Positions 17,814-27,100 of a stretch of DNA of 64,000 bases are shown in pieces. The position numbers were made by a program, and so were the translations under genes. The notes under the pieces are model-generated. The model was given only the letters and a program-made list of their open reading frames with translations. It was not told the DNA's origin and did no database searches. The DNA comes from Actinomycetota bacterium (lineage in GTDB: Bacteria > Actinomycetota > Actinomycetes > Nanopelagicales > Nanopelagicaceae). The DNA lies in the NCBI GenBank assembly GCA_016870975.1, contig VGAE01000005.1, positions 1 to 64,000 of the forward strand, in the 5' to 3' direction. Position 1 is the first letter of the stretch, and each line of letters begins with the position of its first letter.

Positions 17814-18251
17814 ATGCCCAGTGCCCTGCGAAGAATGACCAACTATCTAGGTCTGACCGAAGATGACGGTTCACAAGTTCCTTCCGTCGATCGCCGCGCT
17901 GTCAAAGTCACAAAACCCTTGGCGCCGAAATTAAGCGTTGCTCAGAGCGCTCTGCCGCAATCGCAAGGCGCCATGGATCGGATAGTTACCATCACGCCTC
18001 GCTTTTATAGCGAAGCCCGGGCGATAGGGGAGTACTACCGCGAAGGAAATCCAGTAATTATGAATTTGAGCGATATGGAAGAGTCAGAGAGAAAACGTTT
18101 AATAGATTTTGCATCTGGATTAGTTTTTGGTCACGCCGGAACAATTGAACGAGTAACTTCCAAAGTTTTCCTTCTGACTCCACCAAACGTGACTGTAAGT
18201 GGTGAAGAGAAGAGCGCAGCCGCGCAAGCAAGCCTGTTCAATCAAAGCTAA
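17814..18251 (+). CDS. sepF: FtsZ-anchoring protein SepF
   Basis: Membrane anchor and alignment factor for FtsZ filaments, essential in actinobacteria that lack FtsA. The 145-residue protein begins with an amphipathic-type N-terminus (MPSALRRMTNYLGLTEDDG), then a variable linker, then the SepF core (RIVTITPRFYSEARAIGEYY, VIMNLSDMEESERKRLIDFA). A FGHAGTIERVTSKVFLLTP block ends the core. The -10 box 6 nt before the ATG argues for a leaderless transcript in addition to operon read-through. Confidence 0.94.
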   Translation: MPSALRRMTNYLGLTEDDGSQVPSVDRRAVKVTKPLAPKLSVAQSALPQSQGAMDRIVTITPRFYSEARAIGEYYREGNPVIMNLSDMEESERKRLIDFASGLVFGHAGTIERVTSKVFLLTPPNVTVSGEEKSAAAQASLFNQS

Positions 18252-18253
18252 TC

Positions 18254-18532
18254 TTGTTCAATATCACTGGCTGGATTGTTTTTGCGCTAAACATATATCT
18301 GCTGGCTTTGTTTACGCGGTTAATTCTTGATTATGTGAGGATGTTCCGTCCGGATTGGCGACCACGCGGCATTCTGATGCCACTCGCAGAAATAATTTAT
18401 ACGTTAACTGATCGCCCACTTTCTTTTGTTCGACGGTTTGTGCCACCACTGAGATTGGGACCGGTCGCTCTGGACCTCTCCTTTATTCTCTTGTTCTTCG
18501 CAATCTCTATTCTGACCGGAATCCTTCGTTAA
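18254..18532 (+). CDS. YggT family membrane protein
   Basis: A 92-residue membrane protein with two hydrophobic spans (about 3-20 and 70-90) and the YggT signature LILDYVRMFRPDWRP...LTDRPLSFVRRFVPPLR in between (given as two separate parts). Its function is not established; the gene usually follows sepF. The start is TTG 18254, two bases after the sepF stop. Its 3' end overlaps the end of convergent ileS by 26 nt. In Streptomyces and Mycobacterium the next gene is divIVA (wag31), which is missing here. Confidence 0.88.
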   Translation: MFNITGWIVFALNIYLLALFTRLILDYVRMFRPDWRPRGILMPLAEIIYTLTDRPLSFVRRFVPPLRLGPVALDLSFILLFFAISILTGILR

Positions 18533-21500
18533 TTCGTAGCTCAAGCTGCAAGCCCAATTCATCCTCACCTATAGCAAGTTCAGGGTGTAGCTCCATCTCT
18601 ACTGCTAGTACTTCATCTTTTATATAACTGGTGGCACTACTAATTGCAGAAATAAATTCTGGCTTACTATTCCATCTGATTCGTATCCGATCACTGATAT
18701 CAAAACCCGAGTTTTTCCGCTCATCTTGAATAGCTCGAATCGCCTCACGTACCACTCCTTTATCAATCAAACGCTGGTCCAAGGCAAGATCAAGTGCCAC
18801 GCTCTCGCCAGCATGGGAGGTGACCGACCAACCAGATCTCGGAGTTTCAGTAATCACAAGATCAGACTCGATGATGTTATATGAATTTCCTGCGGCCTCA
18901 ATTTTTACCTCACTTTGAAATCTAATTGTGGCAACTAACTTTTCTGGATTAGCCGAAGCAATCGATTTCGCAATCTCTTGTACGTTTGCGCCGTATCGAC
19001 TTCCTAAAGATTTAAAATTCGCCTTAACGGTAACATCAACCAGGTCGTTTCCAACGCCAGCGAGATCATCTAATTGCTCCACATTCAGCTCGTCTGCAAT
19101 TTGATCTTTCAACTCTGCGGGCAGATTTTTCCAACCCGTAGCAGATATCAAAGCGCGCGAAAGGGGTTGACGGACTTTCAATTGAGATTGCGCTCTGGCT
19201 GCACGCCCTAATTCAACGAGCCTTCTAGCGAGAGCAACATTCGAGGACAGTTCGTTGTCTATTAAGGATTCATCTGAGATTGGAAAATCTGCAAGATGAA
19301 CTGATAGAGGCAGTTTTGGGTTTACCTGACGATTCAATGATTGCCATACGTGCTCAGTTATAAAGGGCACCATGGGGGCCATAAGCAAAGTTAGAGTTTC
19401 TGAGCAAGTATGTAGAGTTGCGAGGGCCGCAGGATCTCCGCCCCAGAAGCGGCGACGCGATCGCCGCACATACCAATTAGATAAGTCATCTATAAACTGG
19501 GAGAGAGCCGCGCCTGCTCCTTGCGAATCAAAATTTTCGTAAGAATCATCTACTAATTTAGTAACACTATTTAGTTCGCTCAGAATCCATCGATCCATCA
19601 TCGGTCGATCTTTAGGTGCGACGAAAGTTTCAGGTACAAAATCCGAAGCGCTCCCATAAAGTGCTAGAAAAGAAACGGTATTCCAATAGGTTAAAAGAGT
19701 TTTTCTCACAACTTCAGAGATAATTTCGTGACCAACTCTACGGGCGCTCCATGGCGATCCAGAGGCAAGCATGTACCAACGGACAGCATCCGCACCATGT
19801 CGATTCATCAGCGGCATTGGCTCCAAAACATTTCCGAGATGTTTGCTCATCTTGCGGCCATCTTTATCGAGAATATGACCGAGACATAGAACGGTCTTGT
19901 AAGATGATTTATCAAAGACCATAGTTCCAATTGCCATGAGCGTGTAAAACCAGCCTCTCGTCTGGTCAATGGCTTCACAAATAAAATTCGCAGGATAGGA
20001 CTCGGTAAACTTCTTCTTGGAGTCTTCTTTGTGTGGATAACCCCATTGGGCAAAAGGCATGGCGCCTGAGTCGTACCAACAATCTATTACTTCCGGCGTG
20101 CGTTTCATCAACTTCTTGCAATCTGGACAATTGAATTCGACTTCATCCACAAATGGTCGATGTAGCTCTAGTTCACCTAAGTCACGCCCCGCCAACTTAG
20201 AGAGCTCACTTCGCGACGGGACTGCTTTTTCATGTCCATCCTCACAACGCCAAATGGGTAGTGGCGTGCCCCAAAATCGGTTTCGAGAGAGCGCCCAATC
20301 AACATTGTTGTTGAGCCAATCGCCGTAGCGCCCGCTCTTTATAGTCTCCGGATGCCAGTCGGTGGCGGCATTTTCCCGCAACAGTTCATCCTTTATTTTT
20401 GTTGTTCTGACGTACCAAGATGGTTGCGCGTAGTAGATCAAGGGAGTGTGGCATCTCCAACAATGTGGATAGGAGTGTTCGTACGGTTGCTGTTTGAAGA
20501 GTCTTCCGTTCTCCTTGAGTGACTTAACGAGTGGTTTATCAGCGTCTTTGAAGAACATATTTCCAATTAGAGCCAACCCAGATTCAAAGTGACCACTTGC
20601 CGAGACTGGATTAACAACTGGTAAACCATATTTGCGGCAAGTCGCCAAATCATCTGCTCCGAAAGCAGGCGATTGATGAACTAAACCAGTGCCATCTTCG
20701 GTGGTCACATAATCAGCTAGCACTATGAAGTGCGCATTCGGAATATCAATCAAATCAAATGGTCTCTGATATTTAATATTTTCCAATTCGCGTCCAGATA
20801 ATCTAGATAGCTCTTCGTAATCTGCTCCAACCACGGCAACGAGGGGCTCTGCCACGATGAGAACTTCTGACTGAACTTTCTCAGTTGGCGCAGTACGCAC
20901 AATTAAGTAAGTGACCTCGGGATTGACGGCAATTGCAGTATTAGAAACTAGGGTCCAAGGAGTTGTTGTCCAAACTAAGAGACTAGCTTTGAGCTTTTGT
21001 AGCTCTCCAGTGATTATTGGGAAGCGAACATAAACTGATTGATCGGTAACAGTTTCGTAGCCTTGGGCAAGTTCATGATCGGATAGACCTGTTCCGCAGC
21101 GCGGGCAATATGGTGCTACTCGATTGTCTTGGACTAAGAGCCCTTTCTTATGTATCTCGGTAAGCGACCACCAAACACTTTCAATGTATTCATCTGACAT
21201 CGTCCAATAAGCCTCGTCGAAATCTACCCAGAAGCCCATTCGCTCTGTCATTTCAGTAAAGGCGTCGACATGTCGCTGTACCGATTCACGGCACTTGTCA
21301 TTGAATGCGGCAATTCCAAATTTCTCGATATCGCCCTTCCCAGAAAATCCCAATTCTTTCTCAACAGCAATTTCTACTGGGAGTCCATGGCAATCCCACC
21401 CTGCTTTTCGAATTACATGTTTGCCTTTCATCGTGTGAAAACGCGGAAATACATCTTTGAAAACTCGTGCTTCAATGTGATGCGTTCCAGGCATTCCGTT

Positions 21501-21665
21501 TGCAGTAGGCGGACCTTCATAAAAGGTCCAAGATTCTCCGCCGCTTCGTGAAGTCACACTTCGATGAAAAACATCTTCGCCATGCCAAAAATCGAGAATT
21601 GATTTTTCAATTGCAGGCAAATCAATCTGCGGGCTTAGCGGCTGATATGGCGAATTGCCTGGCAC
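18507..21665 (-). CDS. ileS: Isoleucyl-tRNA synthetase, type 2-like, GTHH signature
   Basis: Charges tRNA-Ile in the cytoplasm. The 1052-residue class Ia enzyme has its first signature as Gly60-Thr-His-His63 (PTANGMPGTHHIEARV), a rearranged form of HIGH. The second signature is KMSKH, near residue 600 (DKDGRKMSKHLGN). Editing-domain motifs (LVWTTTPWTLVSNTAIAV) and a C-terminal anticodon region are present. I choose the GTG start at 21665 because GGAGGA lies just upstream and is sequestered by the T-box leader; the frame is open further up. It is transcribed against its neighbours and overlaps yggT at the 3' end. A replacement by transfer is possible. Confidence 0.95.
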   Translation of the reverse strand: MPGNSPYQPLSPQIDLPAIEKSILDFWHGEDVFHRSVTSRSGGESWTFYEGPPTANGMPGTHHIEARVFKDVFPRFHTMKGKHVIRKAGWDCHGLPVEIAVEKELGFSGKGDIEKFGIAAFNDKCRESVQRHVDAFTEMTERMGFWVDFDEAYWTMSDEYIESVWWSLTEIHKKGLLVQDNRVAPYCPRCGTGLSDHELAQGYETVTDQSVYVRFPIITGELQKLKASLLVWTTTPWTLVSNTAIAVNPEVTYLIVRTAPTEKVQSEVLIVAEPLVAVVGADYEELSRLSGRELENIKYQRPFDLIDIPNAHFIVLADYVTTEDGTGLVHQSPAFGADDLATCRKYGLPVVNPVSASGHFESGLALIGNMFFKDADKPLVKSLKENGRLFKQQPYEHSYPHCWRCHTPLIYYAQPSWYVRTTKIKDELLRENAATDWHPETIKSGRYGDWLNNNVDWALSRNRFWGTPLPIWRCEDGHEKAVPSRSELSKLAGRDLGELELHRPFVDEVEFNCPDCKKLMKRTPEVIDCWYDSGAMPFAQWGYPHKEDSKKKFTESYPANFICEAIDQTRGWFYTLMAIGTMVFDKSSYKTVLCLGHILDKDGRKMSKHLGNVLEPMPLMNRHGADAVRWYMLASGSPWSARRVGHEIISEVVRKTLLTYWNTVSFLALYGSASDFVPETFVAPKDRPMMDRWILSELNSVTKLVDDSYENFDSQGAGAALSQFIDDLSNWYVRRSRRRFWGGDPAALATLHTCSETLTLLMAPMVPFITEHVWQSLNRQVNPKLPLSVHLADFPISDESLIDNELSSNVALARRLVELGRAARAQSQLKVRQPLSRALISATGWKNLPAELKDQIADELNVEQLDDLAGVGNDLVDVTVKANFKSLGSRYGANVQEIAKSIASANPEKLVATIRFQSEVKIEAAGNSYNIIESDLVITETPRSGWSVTSHAGESVALDLALDQRLIDKGVVREAIRAIQDERKNSGFDISDRIRIRWNSKPEFISAISSATSYIKDEVLAVEMELHPELAIGEDELGLQLELRINEGFRSE

Positions 21666-21848
21666 AGTTCCTCCAGTTCGATCAGGCTCGATCTGACTTG
21701 GAGGGGCGATCAACGACCGCGGTACCACCCACCTTGTTCATCTTTCGATGAACCACTAACTTGCAGTCGGCTCTACTTGGCCTTTCGGCTCTCTTCTTCC
21801 GACACGCTCTCGGGTGATGGCCCGGTCACTGCGTTTTCTTAAGCAAGC
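21666..21848 (-). promoter_or_regulatory. Translational T-box riboswitch of ileS
   Basis: Read on the minus strand, the leader holds the conserved T-box GGTGGGTGGTACCGCGG (about 21735-21717), with UGGU able to pair with an uncharged tRNA acceptor end. A short stem I carries a candidate AUC (Ile) specifier at 21818-21816. Downstream, CCUCCA (21704-21699) can pair with UGGAGG (21675-21670), which contains the ileS ribosome-binding site. There is no terminator with a T-run. This is the actinobacterial class in which uncharged tRNA-Ile frees the start site for translation. Confidence 0.92.
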
Positions 21849-21854
21849 GCCCTA

Positions 21855-21860
21855 ATTGTA
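21855..21860 (-). promoter_or_regulatory. -10 box of the ileS leader
   Basis: On the minus strand TACAAT is preceded by TTGCCA (21885-21880) with a 19-bp spacer. The spacer is long, but this pair sits just upstream of the T-box stem I. Confidence 0.45.
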
Positions 21861-21902
21861 TTCCACGAACCGCGGCGAGTGGCAATTGGGCTGGCGAACC
21901 CC

Positions 21903-21908
21903 TAGCCT
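21903..21908 (+). promoter_or_regulatory. Putative -10 box of the traR/dksA-like gene
   Basis: TAGCCT ends 8 nt before GTG 21917. It fits TANNNT and would give an almost leaderless transcript, divergent from ileS. Confidence 0.4.
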
Positions 21909-21916
21909 TCGGCGCT

Positions 21917-22666
21917 GTGCCTGCGAAAAAAGCCTCTAAAAAAAGTCTTCCTGTGAAAAAGCAGGCCAATAAATCAAAAAAGACTGCGGCAAAGAAACTG
22001 GTAGCTAAAAAGAGCGCTGCGCCAACTCCACAGAAAAAGCCTTCACCTAAAACTGTGAAGAAGGCAGCGCCCTCCATTATTAAAGGCCAGCATAAAACGG
22101 CTCTAACTTCTAGCACGGCAAGAGGCACCACAACGATTTCGGTTTACAAACCGGAAATTGAATCTAGCGATATTGCTGTAGTGGAAGAGAAGCGGTTAGT
22201 GCTCCCGCCACCAATTCGCAAAGTTAAGCCAGGAAAGAAGCCGGCTCCACTCAAGCCGATAAAAGCGGCACCGGCACCACTTGTTGTTAGCGAAGGTACC
22301 GAGAATTGGACTGCTCTTGAACTGAAAGCGATAAGAAGTGAACTAGCTGAAGATTTAATTCGTTTGAAAAAGGAGCTCGCAGAAGTCGAAAGCGAAATGG
22401 ATGCTCTAATCGAAGCTTCAGGAGTTGGCGCAGGTGATGATCAAGCTGATGCCGGTACTAAGACTTTTGAACGAGAACATGAAATGTCATTGGTCTACAA
22501 TGCAAGGGATATGGTCTTACAAACAGAGAGAGCTCTAGAGCGGATCGACACCAAGACTTATGGTCGGTGCGAAGACTGTGGAAACCCAATTGGAAAGGCC
22601 AGACTTAAAGTTTTTCCGAGAGCGACGTTATGTATGGTCTGTAAGCAGAAGGAAGAGCGCCGCTGA
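21917..22666 (+). CDS. TraR/DksA zinc-finger protein with Lys/Ala-rich N-terminus
   Basis: A 249-residue protein whose C-terminus is a DksA/TraR zinc finger (CEDCGNPIGKARL, then ATLCMVCKQKEE: two Cys-x2-Cys pairs). Before it lies a coiled coil (SELAEDLIRLKKELAEVESEM), the DksA-type hairpin that can reach into the RNA polymerase secondary channel. The first 100 residues are a low-complexity Lys/Ala/Pro tail that may bind nucleic acid. GTG 21917 is assumed; no Shine-Dalgarno is seen. The same order (traR-lspA-rluD) occurs in Streptomyces. Whether it acts on transcription like DksA is unknown. Confidence 0.85.
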   Translation: MPAKKASKKSLPVKKQANKSKKTAAKKLVAKKSAAPTPQKKPSPKTVKKAAPSIIKGQHKTALTSSTARGTTTISVYKPEIESSDIAVVEEKRLVLPPPIRKVKPGKKPAPLKPIKAAPAPLVVSEGTENWTALELKAIRSELAEDLIRLKKELAEVESEMDALIEASGVGAGDDQADAGTKTFEREHEMSLVYNARDMVLQTERALERIDTKTYGRCEDCGNPIGKARLKVFPRATLCMVCKQKEERR

Positions 22667-23184
22667 CATCGTCGGTCCAGATCAAGATTCGTCGAGATTT
22701 CATTCTTGTCTCGACTGGAATTTTTGGCTTAGATCTTGCAACAAAAAATTGGGCCGAAACTTACCTGCGATACTCACCTGACATAAAGTTAATTGGTGAT
22801 TTCTTAAAGCTCTCTTATTCGACAAATTCAGGGGCAGCATTCAATTTCTTGACCGAAGCAACTCTTATCCTTTCAACTCTGAAGTTTGTAGTTGCCGGTC
22901 TTTTAATTTATTTGGTGCGCCACGTAACAAGTTTACGTTGGGCAATAGCTATGGCATTGCTATTAGGAGGCGTGCTAGGCAATTTGTTTGACCGAGTTTT
23001 TAGATCTCCCGGAATCTGGCGCGGAGAGGTAATTGATTGGATAGAACTGCCCAATTGGCCTACCTTCAATATCGCAGATAGCGCAATTGTGATTGCCGGA
23101 ATAGGTCTGGCCGCCCTCGCTACTTTCAACATTCCATTTCGTGACGACCGCGGAAATCGTGATTCAGATGGAGTTAAGAAGTGA
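22663..23184 (+). CDS. lspA: Lipoprotein signal peptidase II, apparent CTG start
   Basis: Membrane aspartyl protease that removes the signal peptide from prolipoproteins after Lgt acts. The 173-residue product has LDLATKNWAE, NSGAAFNF, GGVLGNLFDRVF (catalytic Asp) and FNIADSAI (second catalytic Asp), with four spans. In this frame the nearest upstream stop is at 22642, and no ATG, GTG or TTG occurs before TTG 22849, which would delete the first span and NSGAAFN. CTG 22663 overlaps the preceding stop (CTGA) and has AGGAAG 7 nt upstream, so it is the likely start. rluD overlaps the end by 4 nt. Confidence 0.9.
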   Translation: MTSSVQIKIRRDFILVSTGIFGLDLATKNWAETYLRYSPDIKLIGDFLKLSYSTNSGAAFNFLTEATLILSTLKFVVAGLLIYLVRHVTSLRWAIAMALLLGGVLGNLFDRVFRSPGIWRGEVIDWIELPNWPTFNIADSAIVIAGIGLAALATFNIPFRDDRGNRDSDGVKK

Positions 23185-24119
23185 CTGCTGAAGGTGAACG
23201 CAGAACCGTCGAGATTCCAGACGAACTAGATGGCGAGCGCGCAGATATAGCAGTATCTAAGCTGTTAGAAGTTTCTCGAAGTTCAGCAGCAGACCTCCTT
23301 AATGCTGGACGAGTGCGATTAGGGAAAGCGCAATTATCTAAATCTGATCGAGTGGCCGCGGGAAGAAAAATTGAAATTCAATTACCTGAATTAATCGACC
23401 CACTGGATTTTACAAGAGTCACGAGTGAATCCATTCAAGTTGTATATGAAGATGACGATGTAGCTGTGGTCGATAAGCCGGTAGGGACCGCCGCCCACCC
23501 AAGCCCAGGATGGCAGGGACCTACTGTCCTCGGCGATCTCATCTCTCTCGGTTGCAGAATTTCAACTTCGGGATCGGAAGAAAGAAAAGGCATAGTTCAA
23601 AGACTTGACGTTGGGACGTCCGGCTTGATGGTTGTAGCAAAAAATGAAATCGCGTACCTCAACTTAAAAGATCAATTTAGATCAAGAAAAGTAGAGAAGG
23701 TTTATCACGCACTAGTTCAAGGACATATGGACCCGACGGAAGGCACCATTGATGCTCCCATCGGAAGACATCCCCGAGAAGATTATCGATTTGCCGTGGT
23801 AGCTAATGGGAAACCCAGCATCACCCATTTTGAATTAATTGAATGTCTAGCGAGTATCAGCCTTCTTAGAATCGAACTTGAGACGGGAAGAACCCACCAG
23901 ATCAGGGTTCACTTCAATGCGCTCCGCCATCCACTAGTTGGCGATCTGGCATATGGCGCCGATCCAGTACTCGCCGAACGCTTAGAGTTACGCCGTCCGT
24001 GGCTCCATGCCATGGAACTAGCCTTCTTACAGCCTACGAGTGGAAAGCGAATCGCTCTGTCTTCACCTTACCCCGCGGATTTGAAACGCGCCCTTTCGAT
24101 TTTAACCGCTACCTCTTGA
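23181..24119 (+). CDS. rluD: RluA/RluD family 23S rRNA pseudouridine synthase
   Basis: Isomerises uridine to pseudouridine in RNA. The 312-residue protein has an N-terminal S4 RNA-binding domain (ERADIAVSKLLEVSRSSAADLL) split here as ERADIAVSKLLEV and SRSSAADLL, and a catalytic domain with the aspartate in IVQRLDVGTSGLMVVAKN. ETGRTHQIRVHF is the closing family motif. GTG 23181 overlaps the lspA stop (GTGA). RluD of E. coli modifies helix 69; the precise target here is inferred only from family and synteny. Confidence 0.9.
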   Translation: MTAEGERRTVEIPDELDGERADIAVSKLLEVSRSSAADLLNAGRVRLGKAQLSKSDRVAAGRKIEIQLPELIDPLDFTRVTSESIQVVYEDDDVAVVDKPVGTAAHPSPGWQGPTVLGDLISLGCRISTSGSEERKGIVQRLDVGTSGLMVVAKNEIAYLNLKDQFRSRKVEKVYHALVQGHMDPTEGTIDAPIGRHPREDYRFAVVANGKPSITHFELIECLASISLLRIELETGRTHQIRVHFNALRHPLVGDLAYGADPVLAERLELRRPWLHAMELAFLQPTSGKRIALSSPYPADLKRALSILTATS

Positions 24120-24127
24120 CCGAGTAG

Positions 24128-24133
24128 TAATCT
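24128..24133 (+). promoter_or_regulatory. Putative -10 box of dnaE
   Basis: TAATCT ends 8 nt before ATG 24142. There is no Shine-Dalgarno in this short gap, consistent with a leaderless or nearly leaderless transcript. Confidence 0.45.
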
Positions 24134-24141
24134 CACCGCCC

Positions 24142-27100
24142 ATGAGTAAGGGATTTGTGCATTTGCATGTTCATACCGAGTATTCAATGCTCGATGGCGC
24201 AGCGCGAATCGATCAACTGGCAAAAGAGGTAAAGAATCAAGGCGGAAATGCCATAGCAATTACTGATCACGGAAATGTTTTTGGAGCTTTTGATTTTTAT
24301 AAAACCATGCAATCTGAAGGTGTTAAGCCCATTATTGGAATCGAAGCATATGTGGCACCAGAATCTAGATTTGATAAGAAACGTGTTAAGTGGGCTGATG
24401 GTGGAGAAGATGATGTTTCTGGCGGTGGCGCATATACCCATATGACAATTCTTGCTGAGAATAATCTTGGATTATCGAACTTATTCAAATTAGCTTCGTT
24501 GGCCTCTCTAGAAGGTTTTTATTACAAACCAAGAGTTGATGCCGAACTTCTCCAGAAATACTCATCGGGTTTAATTGCTACAACTGGATGTCCCGGCGGT
24601 GAAATTCAAACGAGATTGCGTATGGGAGCGTACAACGAGGCGCGCGCGGCAGCAGCCAAGTACCTAGAGATTTTTGGAGCTGGAAACTTCTTTGTCGAAC
24701 TGATGGACCACGGTCTTGATATCGAACGGCGCGTTAAGGATGGACTACTGCAGCTCTCCAAAGAACTGGGAATCCCACTTCTGGCCACAAATGACTTGCA
24801 CTATGTATACGCGAGCGACGCACGCCATCATGAAGCGATTCTCTCGGTTGGCTCCGGAGGGACCTTGGCCGACCCAAAGAGATTTAAATTCGATAGCGAT
24901 GAGTTCTACCTAAAGGACGCAGCCACTATGCGTCACATATTTAGAGACGTTGAGATTGCATGCGATAACACCCTATTGGTGGCTGAGAGATGCAACGTGA
25001 AACTTCGCGAAAATGAAAACCTTTTGCCTAAGTTTCCCGTTCCTTCTGGAGAGGATGAAAATTCTTGGCTAGTTAAACAGGCGAAGATTGGTCTAGAAAA
25101 GAAACTACCTAAACATTCTCCTGAGTATCAAAAACGGCTCGACTTTGAATTAGAAGTCATGACCAAGATGGGTTTTGCGGGATATTTTCTTGTCGTAGCA
25201 GATTTGGTTTCCCACGCACAGTCTGTCGGAATAAGAGTAGGTCCGGGGAGAGGTTCGGCTGCCGGATCTTTAGTTTCTTTTTCTCTTGGAATCACCGCAC
25301 TGGATCCGATTGAACACGGCTTGCTTTTTGAAAGATTCCTTAATCCAGATCGTATCTCCATGCCTGATATCGATTTGGATTTCGACGAGCGTCGCCGTAG
25401 CGAGATGATTCGGTACGCAATTGATAAATATGGTGAAGATCGAGTAGCTCAGATAATCACTTTCAATACGATTAAATCCAAACAGGCAATTAAGGATGCA
25501 ACAAGAGTTCTTGGATATCCTTTCGCCCTTGGAGATAAATTAACTAAGGCATTACCACCTTCGATTATGGGTAAAGATATTTCGCTCTCAGGAATATTCG
25601 ATAAAGAACATGAGCGATTCCAGGAAGCACAGGAGTTTCGAAACATTTACGAAGAAGATGCTGACGCAAAAATAATTGTTGATATGGCGCGAGGCATAGA
25701 AGGTCTTAAACGTCAACCCGGAGTCCATGCTGCGGGCGTCATTTTGAGTCGAGACCCGCTTCTAGATGTCATTCCGATTCATAGAAGAGATACCGACGGT
25801 GCCACCATCACTCAATTCGATATGAGCGCATGTGAATCGACCGGCTTATTAAAGATGGACTTTCTTGGACTTAGAAATCTTTCTGTCTTAGATGATTGCA
25901 TTGCCAATATAGAGAAAAATCGAGGTGAGAAAATTGTCCTGGAGGGTTTAGAACTATCAGATAAGAAAACTTTTGAAATGCTTTCTAGAGGTGAAACCTT
26001 GGGGGTATTCCAACTTGATAGTGCTCCCATTCGAGCCCTGCTTCGCTCAATGGCTCCAGATGCTTTTGCCGATATTTCAGCTGTAATTGCACTTTATCGC
26101 CCAGGACCGTTGGGGGTTAACGCGCACAATGATTATGCAGATCGAAAGAATAAGCGGAAGCGAATTGAATCAATTCATCCAGAACTACAGGCTCCTCTCA
26201 GTGAAATTCTTGACGACACATATGGATTAATTGTTTATCAAGAACAGGTAATGGCTATTGCGCAAAAAGTAGCGGGCTTTTCGCTTGCTCGTGCAGATTT
26301 ATTGCGAAAAGCTATGGGAAAGAAGAACAAAGAAATACTCGATAAAGAGTATGTTCATTTTGAAGCTGGAATGACTCAAAATGGTTTCTCAAGTAACGCA
26401 ATTGAAGAGTTATGGAAAACTCTGATTCCGTTCTCCGACTACGCTTTTAATAGAGCTCATAGCGCCGGGTATGGAGTTATTTCATTTTGGACTGCTTACT
26501 TGAAGGCAAATTACCCAACTGAGTACATGGCTGCACTTCTTACTAGCGTGCAAAGCGATAAAGAGAAGACCGCTCTCTATTTGAGTGAGTGTCGACGTAT
26601 GGGGATAAAGGTTTTTGCTCCGGATGTAAATGAATCGGATGCTGAATATACGCCCAGAAAAAACGATATTCGATTTGGGCTAGCGGCAATAAGAAATGTC
26701 GGAGAAAACGTAGTGGCTTCAATTACGCGAAACCGAAATGAGAGAGGCAGGTTCGAATCTTTCGGCGACTTTCTTGCAAAAGTTGATGCCACAGTTTGCA
26801 ATAAAAAGACTATTGAGTCGCTAATTAAAGCCGGCGCCTTTGATTCTCTAGGACATTCGCGGCAAGGCTTAATGAGCGTTTATTTAGAGGCGATAGATTC
26901 AGTTTCTGCAGTAAAAAGAGCTGAAGCAATTGGACAATTCGATCTTTTTGGTGGCAATTCCCAAATTGTCTCAGGGGTTGCTGGGGTAGCACTAGATATC
27001 CCGCCCCAGGAGTGGGAGAAGCCACTACTTCTTTCCTATGAACGAGAAATGCTAGGTCTCTACGTTTCGGATCATCCACTATTGGGTGTAGAAAACGTAC

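Noticed and set aside
18254-18532. Remnant of divIVA between yggT and ileS
   Set aside because: There is no spare sequence: yggT overlaps the end of ileS directly.
21902-22200. Lys/Ala-rich start of the traR/dksA-like gene as a separate histone-like protein
   Set aside because: The frame runs unbroken into the zinc-finger domain, and such tails are common on actinobacterial members.
22849-23184. TTG 22849 as the lspA start
   Set aside because: It would remove the first membrane span and the NSGAAFN motif, which are clearly encoded in frame upstream.
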